A DNA stretch of 6,801 nucleotides, taken from NCBI GenBank assembly GCA_020442095.1, contig JAGRKY010000260.1, positions 1 through 6,801 of the forward strand, in the 5' to 3' direction. The stretch is from Bauldia sp. (GTDB lineage: Bacteria > Pseudomonadota > Alphaproteobacteria > Rhizobiales > Kaistiaceae). The notes beneath the pieces are model-generated. The model did not search any database. It saw nothing but the letters and a program-made list of their open reading frames with translations, and was not told the DNA's origin. Both the position numbers and the translations under genes were made by a program. Below, one piece after another: positions 5,850-6,801 of the stretch (position 1 is its first letter; the number at the start of each line of letters is the position of its first letter).

Positions 5850-5888
5850 GACACTGGTTAGCGGAAACGCGGCGGTGCGGCCAGTGTC
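5850..5888. repeat. 8-bp perfect inverted repeat in the divergent intergenic region
   Basis: GACACTGG (5850-5857) and CCAGTGTC (5881-5888) are perfect reverse complements separated by 23 bases. The position between divergent genes fits a regulator-binding site or two half-sites, and the long spacer and lack of a T-run argue against a terminator. Function is inferred from location only. Confidence 0.4.
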
Positions 5889-5913
5889 CGTAACATTGCA
5901 CGCCGAGACCAAC

Positions 5914-5919
5914 TATATG
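5914..5919 (+). promoter_or_regulatory. Possible -10 element ahead of the metallopeptidase gene
   Basis: TATATG stands out in a GC-rich background 36 bases before the start codon at 5956. No convincing -35 sits at the usual 16-18 base distance (TTGCAC at 5896-5901 is too close), so this is only a candidate. Confidence 0.22.
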
Positions 5920-5943
5920 TCGGCCGGGCCGTTTCCGTCCGAC

Positions 5944-5949
5944 AAGGGA
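5944..5949 (+). promoter_or_regulatory. Shine-Dalgarno site of the metallopeptidase gene
   Basis: AAGGGA lies 6 bases before the ATG at 5956 and fixes that start. Confidence 0.6.
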
Positions 5950-5955
5950 TCATCC

Positions 5956-6801
5956 ATGCAGACGTTTCGCTGTATCTGCGGCAACACGCTCTTCTTCGAG
6001 AATACGTCCTGCGGCAACTGCGGCCGGGATGTCGGCTGGTGCCCGTCGTGCCGGCAGATCAGCGGCCTCGAGGCGCGCGGGCCGGAGGTGTTCCAGTGCG
6101 TCTCGCCGGGGTGCGGAGCCCTGGTGAGGAAATGCCTCAACTACAGCATGGAAGGTGTGTGCAACCGCTGCATCGCGGCTGACGGCATGCGTTCGGGCGA
6201 GCTCTTCTGCGACTGTTGCCGGCTCAACGAGACGATCCCCGACCTCTCCGTCGGCGGCAATCGCGCCCGATGGGCGCGTCTCGAAGGGGCCAAACGGCGA
6301 CTGATCTACGGGCTCGATTCGCTTGGACTGCCCTTTGGTTCGACGGCGGAAGGATTCGATCCGCCGCTGGCCTTCGCCTTCAAGGGGGACATCATCCCGC
6401 CCGAGGGACTATGGCGGACGATGGGCGAGGGCGAGCGGGTCTATACGGGCCATGCCGGCGGCACGATCACCATCAATATCCGCGAGGCCGACGATGCCGA
6501 GCGCGAGAAGCTCAGGGTCGATTTCGGCGAGGCGCACCGGACGCTGATCGGCCATTTCCGGCACGAGATCGGCCATTATTTCTGGGACCTCCTGGTGCGC
6601 GGTCGCGCCGAAGACGCCTTCAAGGCGATCTTCGGGGATCACCGGAACCCGGACTACGGGACGGCGCTTTCGCACTATTACGAGAATGGTCCGCCGGCCG
6701 GCTGGCAGCAGAGCTACGTCAGCGCCTATGCGACGATGCACCCCTGGGAGGACTGGGCGGAGACCTTCGCACTCTACCTGGCGATCGCGGCGATGCTCGA
6801 T
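5956..6801 (+). CDS. Zinc-ribbon putative zinc-binding metallopeptidase (3' truncated by the window)
   Basis: The first 282 codons are present and the frame is open at the window edge. The N-terminal part is a run of zinc-ribbon-like cysteines: C6/C8, C19/C22, C29/C32, C48/C53, C60, C69/C72 and C85/C87/C88. After a linker (about 95-185) comes HFRHEIGHYFWDLL (200-213), whose HEIGH (203-207) is an HExxH zinc-peptidase motif with Glu204 as the expected catalytic base. Downstream HPWEDWAETFALYL (262-275) matches the segment that follows HExxH in the family of putative zinc-binding metallopeptidases (zinc-ribbon plus Peptidase_Mx type, usually about 340-380 residues). Glu266 or Glu269 could supply the third zinc ligand. 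No signal peptide is seen, so it is probably cytoplasmic. Substrates of this family are not known to me. It is divergent from the ABM gene and probably a separate transcription unit. Confidence 0.85.
   Translation, partial: MQTFRCICGNTLFFENTSCGNCGRDVGWCPSCRQISGLEARGPEVFQCVSPGCGALVRKCLNYSMEGVCNRCIAADGMRSGELFCDCCRLNETIPDLSVGGNRARWARLEGAKRRLIYGLDSLGLPFGSTAEGFDPPLAFAFKGDIIPPEGLWRTMGEGERVYTGHAGGTITINIREADDAEREKLRVDFGEAHRTLIGHFRHEIGHYFWDLLVRGRAEDAFKAIFGDHRNPDYGTALSHYYENGPPAGWQQSYVSAYATMHPWEDWAETFALYLAIAAMLD

Noticed and set aside
5786..5854. A 23-residue N-terminal extension of the ABM protein from a GTG
   Set aside because: The ATG at 5785 has a good ribosome site and matches the normal family start. 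The extension is encoded by the 14-bp repeats, whose period is not a multiple of three.
1..6801. tRNA, rRNA, CRISPR array, insertion sequence ends or rho-independent terminators
   Set aside because: I saw no cloverleaf-like segment, regularly spaced repeats, transposase motifs or GC hairpin followed by a T-run. The convergent gene pairs overlap and leave no space for terminators.

Overview
The window is GC-rich and densely packed. Codon third positions are strongly G/C, starts include GTG and probably TTG, and gene families match those of alphaproteobacteria. A member of the Hyphomicrobiales (Rhizobiales) or a near relative is my best guess, inferred from overall style and not from a marker gene.

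Left part (1-2700, + strand): the tail of an unrecognised gene, then three closely packed genes. These are an exported MlaC/Ttg2D-like protein (182-847), a LolD/MacB-type ABC ATPase (847-1560, start overlapping the previous stop by one base) and an FtsX/MacB-type permease (1579-2700). They look like one operon for moving a lipid or hydrophobic molecule out of the inner membrane or across the periplasm. A CrtC/AttH-type lipocalin-like protein (2666-3970, - strand) converges on the permease and overlaps its end by 35 bp. ATPase plus permease plus CrtC/AttH-like protein recalls the AttEFGH transport systems, here with an added MlaC-like protein.

Middle (about 3955-5489, + strand): two tandem copies of a small polytopic membrane protein of the fused lycopene-cyclase-domain type (CrtYc-Yd-like). 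They align without gaps over 220 residues at about 61% identity (135 identical, counted by hand). The duplication includes about 67 bp of leader upstream of each start. The second copy ends on a CTAG that also supplies the stop codon of the converging gene, a small antibiotic-biosynthesis-monooxygenase (ABM) domain protein (5486-5785, - strand).

Right part: a 170-bp divergent intergenic region holds three tandem 14-bp repeats and an 8-bp inverted repeat. It is followed by the first 282 codons of a zinc-ribbon plus HExxH putative metallopeptidase (5956 to the window end). I see no tRNA, rRNA, CRISPR array or insertion sequence.

The most interesting biology is the meeting of a lipid-type ABC cassette, a CrtC-fold protein and duplicated lycopene-cyclase-like membrane proteins with no phytoene synthase or desaturase gene in view. 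That suggests handling or modification of an isoprenoid or other membrane lipid, but nothing here fixes the substrate.
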